Shown here: positions 24,802-25,967 of the stretch, piece by piece
How positions within the stretch are numbered: the first letter of the stretch is position 1
How the letters are laid out: the number at the start of each line of letters is the position of its first letter
Source of the DNA: a virus
DNA: 25,967 nucleotides
IMG/VR virus record: IMGVR_UViG_3300025815_000094
Location: 1-25,967 of that record
Strand: one strand, 5' to 3'
Position numbers and translations under genes: made by a program
Notes under the pieces: generated by a model
Database searches by the model: none
What the model was told of the DNA's origin: nothing
What the model saw: only the letters and a program-made list of their open reading frames with translations

Positions 24802-25495
24802 TCCAAGGCACTAATACTTCAGCAGCAAATCGTTTGTGTTGGTAATTGCCGGGATGTGGATCATCATTTTTTGGGAAATCATTTGGATAATTTTTTATAC
24901 ACCAATTGTGCATACTTTTGACTGGAAGAAATCTATTCCAATCAATCAGATCTTTTAAATGATCAACAAACACTGCACTATCTTTTGGGTCTTTTAGCAC
25001 TTCGTCTGTATAGGTTGAAAAAAAGTATTTTATTCTATAACTCTTTAAAAATAATTGCAATCTCAACATATGCTCATAGGTTTCTATTTGATCTTGGATT
25101 GAATTATTATAAGTTCTGTAATATCCCATTGCAAATTTGTTATCAAAAAAAGGATTTATCAAAACCCATCCGTGCTTTGATCCTTCAGGCCATATATGAG
25201 GACTGGTATCACTGATGTAAGGTTTGCATAACTTTAATGTATCATCTGATTCAACATAGAAAGCCTTTCTGCCAGGGCCGCTCCACATAACGCCTACATA
25301 CATTTCTTCAGGAGACATTCCTGCTTGTAAACAATCATATACCTGTCTTATTACTTTGCGAGAAATCAAATCATTGCCACTGCTTCCTACACCTGTTTGA
25401 TCATGAGTGACTTTTAGCTGATTTTCTAAATGCACGGGCCAGCAAAACATATCAGCACTGAAGCTGCAACCTCCAGTTATCAAATGTGTTATCAT
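24785..25495 (-). CDS. SGNH/GDSL-type hydrolase-like protein (236 aa)
   Basis: Three blocks of the SGNH family are visible: ITGGCSFSADMF (6-17, nucleophile Ser in GCSFS), GVGSSGNDLI (35-44, glycine and asparagine of the oxyanion hole) and DDPHPGNYQHKRFA (211-224, catalytic Asp and His). Members cleave or transfer ester groups, including O-acetyl groups on glycans. There is no signal peptide, so it acts in the cytoplasm or on the virion. The start is set at 25495, where ATG overlaps the zinc-ribbon stop (ATGA), rather than the 11-codon longer frame that runs into that gene. It heads a cassette with two radical SAM enzymes. Similar phage proteins may be acyl-group editors, but this is inference. 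Confidence 0.75.
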   Translation of the reverse strand: MITHLITGGCSFSADMFCWPVHLENQLKVTHDQTGVGSSGNDLISRKVIRQVYDCLQAGMSPEEMYVGVMWSGPGRKAFYVESDDTLKLCKPYISDTSPHIWPEGSKHGWVLINPFFDNKFAMGYYRTYNNSIQDQIETYEHMLRLQLFLKSYRIKYFFSTYTDEVLKDPKDSAVFVDHLKDLIDWNRFLPVKSMHNWCIKNYPNDFPKNDDPHPGNYQHKRFAAEVLVPWIENDL

Positions 25496-25647
25496 TTTTT
25501 TACTTCGCAACCTCCTTTGTGTCCACAATGCGGGCAGTGAAAAGTATATCTATCAATACACATTTTTTCCATTGTTGCATAAGTGAACCAGTTCTTGCAT
25601 TTACCACAAGTGAGATGCCAAATAGTTTCTTTAACAGCTTTGAACAT
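25492..25647 (-). CDS. Zinc-ribbon protein (51 aa)
   Basis: The sequence MFKAVKETIWHLTCGKCKNW, FTYATMEKMCID and RYTFHCPHCGHKGG has two knuckles, TCGKC (C14, C17) and HCPHCG (C38, C41), which form a small zinc ribbon. The start at 25647 is chosen because the 17-codon longer frame lies partly in the tRNA remnant region. A TATAAATA late box is 4 nt upstream and no ribosome site is seen. The protein is common in marine T4-like phages as a hypothetical. It could bind nucleic acid or act as a protein adaptor. It couples by ATGA to the SGNH gene. Confidence 0.78.
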   Translation of the reverse strand: MFKAVKETIWHLTCGKCKNWFTYATMEKMCIDRYTFHCPHCGHKGGCEVKK

Positions 25648-25651
25648 AAAA

Positions 25652-25659
25652 TATTTATA
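25652..25659 (-). promoter_or_regulatory. Perfect T4 late promoter box TATAAATA
   Basis: An exact TATAAATA on the minus strand, with TTTT between it and the ATG at 25647. It may start transcription of the whole zinc-ribbon, SGNH and radical SAM cassette. The short spacing implies a leaderless first gene. Confidence 0.6.
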
Positions 25660-25667
25660 AAGAGAAA

Positions 25668-25690
25668 TGGTAGTCCTAACAGGATTCGAA
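25668..25690 (-). pseudogene. 3' tRNA remnant (T-loop to CCA)
   Basis: Reading on the minus strand, there is a 7-nt T-loop TTCGAAT, then CCTGT (T-stem 3' half), TAGGACT (acceptor 3' half), A and CCA: exactly 7+5+7+1+3 bases. The T-stem 5' half (ACAGG expected) and the acceptor 5' half (AGTCCTA expected) are not found upstream, and only 30 nt separate it from the class II tRNA. It is therefore a tRNA tail without a body. Either a decayed tRNA of this cluster or a fragment acquired from a host tRNA is possible. Confidence 0.5.
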
Positions 25691-25720
25691 AAAGACAATT
25701 AATGCAAAACACAGTAAAGT

Positions 25721-25813
25721 TGGTAGACGCCCTGGGGATCGAACCCAGCCGTGAACAGTAATCTGCTGCCTAAGGGGATATAAGTCCCTCCCGCACAACC
25801 AGTGCTGACGTCC
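25721..25813 (-). tRNA. Unusual class II tRNA, isotype uncertain
   Basis: The minus strand folds as a tRNA of 93 nt including encoded CCA. The acceptor is GGACGTC with GGCGTCT (two G-U pairs), the T-arm CTGGG-TTCGATC-CCCAG, the discriminator A. A long variable arm has a five-pair stem AGCAG / CTGTT around ATTA, as in class II (Leu, Ser, Tyr). The D-stem GCAC / GTGC encloses only TGGTT. The anticodon stem AGGGA / CCCCT has a mismatched closing pair, around CTTATAT, which reads anticodon UAU if U33 is the first T. UAU is normally isoleucine, which is not class II, so the isotype is unresolved. Positions 8-9 are AG, not the usual UA. Confidence 0.55.
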
Positions 25814-25835
25814 ATTTATGGTGCTCCAACGGTTT

Positions 25836-25925
25836 TGGCGGAAAGGGTGGGATTCGAACCCACGGTAGAGTCTCCCCTACTTCGGTTTTCAAGACCGACG
25901 CCTTAAGCCTCTCGGCCACCTTTCC
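25836..25925 (-). tRNA. tRNA-Ser(UGA)
   Basis: A complete class II tRNA on the minus strand. The acceptor is GGAAAGG with CCTTTCC, the discriminator G and CCA are encoded, and the T-arm is GTGGG-TTCGAAT-CCCAC. The anticodon stem TCGGT / ACCGA closes a CTTGAAA loop with anticodon TGA, and the variable arm TAGGGGAGACTCTA forms a stem. The G73 discriminator and long arm fit serine. It reads UCA and, by wobble, other UCN codons, which suits an AT-rich phage. It lies 22 nt from the class II tRNA and 4 nt from the next tRNA. Confidence 0.95.
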
Positions 25926-25929
25926 TTGT

Positions 25930-25967
25930 TGGAGCGGGTAAGGAGAATCGAACTCCTATCATCTGCT
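25930..25967 (-). tRNA. 3' part of a tRNA, probably tRNA-Gly; cut by window edge
   Basis: The visible part on the minus strand is AGCAGATGAT (end of the anticodon stem and variable loop), the T-arm AGGAG-TTCGATT-CTCCT, then TACCCGC, T and CCA. TACCCGC would pair with a 5' end GCGGGTA. That acceptor and the AGCTGATGAT-like segment resemble bacterial tRNA-Gly, with U73 as in glycine tRNAs. The anticodon is outside the window, so the identity is inferred. Confidence 0.7.

Noticed and set aside
25492-25712. Longer frames (68 and 70 codons) over the zinc-ribbon gene
   Set aside because: They run back into the tRNA remnant or use a different frame. The ATG at 25647 begins the conserved-looking MFKAVKETIWHL sequence.
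25486-25761. 91-codon plus-strand frame over the right end
   Set aside because: It crosses the zinc-ribbon gene, the tRNA remnant and part of the class II tRNA on the opposite strand, with no ribosome site or recognisable motif.
25721-25813. Reading the class II tRNA as a UAA suppressor (anticodon UUA)
   Set aside because: It would require a C at position 33, which tRNAs do not have; the conventional placement gives UAU.

Overview
The window is AT-rich and very densely coded, and it looks like part of the genome of a marine T4-like myovirus of the cyanophage or pelagiphage type. The main clues are: long tail-fibre genes whose N-termini carry the NDGTGD..R..F.KVN.NF motif; T4-type late promoter boxes (NATAAATA) in the few intergenic gaps; a phage A-type Fe-S carrier protein, a UV-damage endonuclease, a QueD-like protein and radical SAM enzymes; and a tRNA cluster. 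The host cannot be read from this stretch; a marine cyanobacterium or SAR11 are both possible. Almost everything lies on the minus strand. Only one gene (14349-14672) is on the plus strand.

Region 1 (1-13951, minus strand) is a virion-fibre block. Read in transcription order (right to left) it has a giant 2307-aa fibre, a 99-aa protein, a 542-aa fibre with LGYTPY repeats, a 249-aa fibre-like protein, a 1169-aa protein with Ig/cadherin-like (He_PIG-type) segments, a 203-aa protein, and the start of a small conserved phage protein cut by the window edge. Several of these share one N-terminal module, which may be a common docking or trimerisation segment. Two late boxes in this block are followed by the same 9-base string, GTATAACAA.

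Region 2 (13963-19429) begins with an A-type Fe-S carrier (13963-14328) and the lone plus-strand zinc-ribbon gene. It continues with an overlapping minus-strand operon: a QueD-like enzyme, a GT-A glycosyltransferase, a 58-aa protein, a UV-damage endonuclease, two sulfotransferase-like proteins, an 80-aa coiled-coil protein, a 53-aa membrane protein and a third sulfotransferase-like protein. Three divergent PAPS-type sulfotransferases plus a glycosyltransferase in one transcription unit are the strongest candidate for an undescribed function: viral sulfation of a glycan or other small group.

Region 3 (19507-22141) holds small conserved phage genes: a two-helix membrane protein, a WYL_2-like SH3-barrel protein, a 392-aa unknown with a strong ribosome binding site, and three short unknowns.

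Region 4 (22116-25647) is a second overlapping cassette: a zinc-ribbon protein, an SGNH-type hydrolase, a radical SAM enzyme with a B12-binding-like N-terminal domain, and a radical SAM enzyme of the twitch/SPASM kind. Together they suggest chemical tailoring of an unknown substrate.

Region 5 (25668-25967) is a tRNA cluster on the minus strand: the 3' part of a probable tRNA-Gly, tRNA-Ser(UGA), an odd class II tRNA, and the 3' remnant of a further tRNA. No CRISPR array, insertion sequence, integrase or clear rho-independent terminator was seen.
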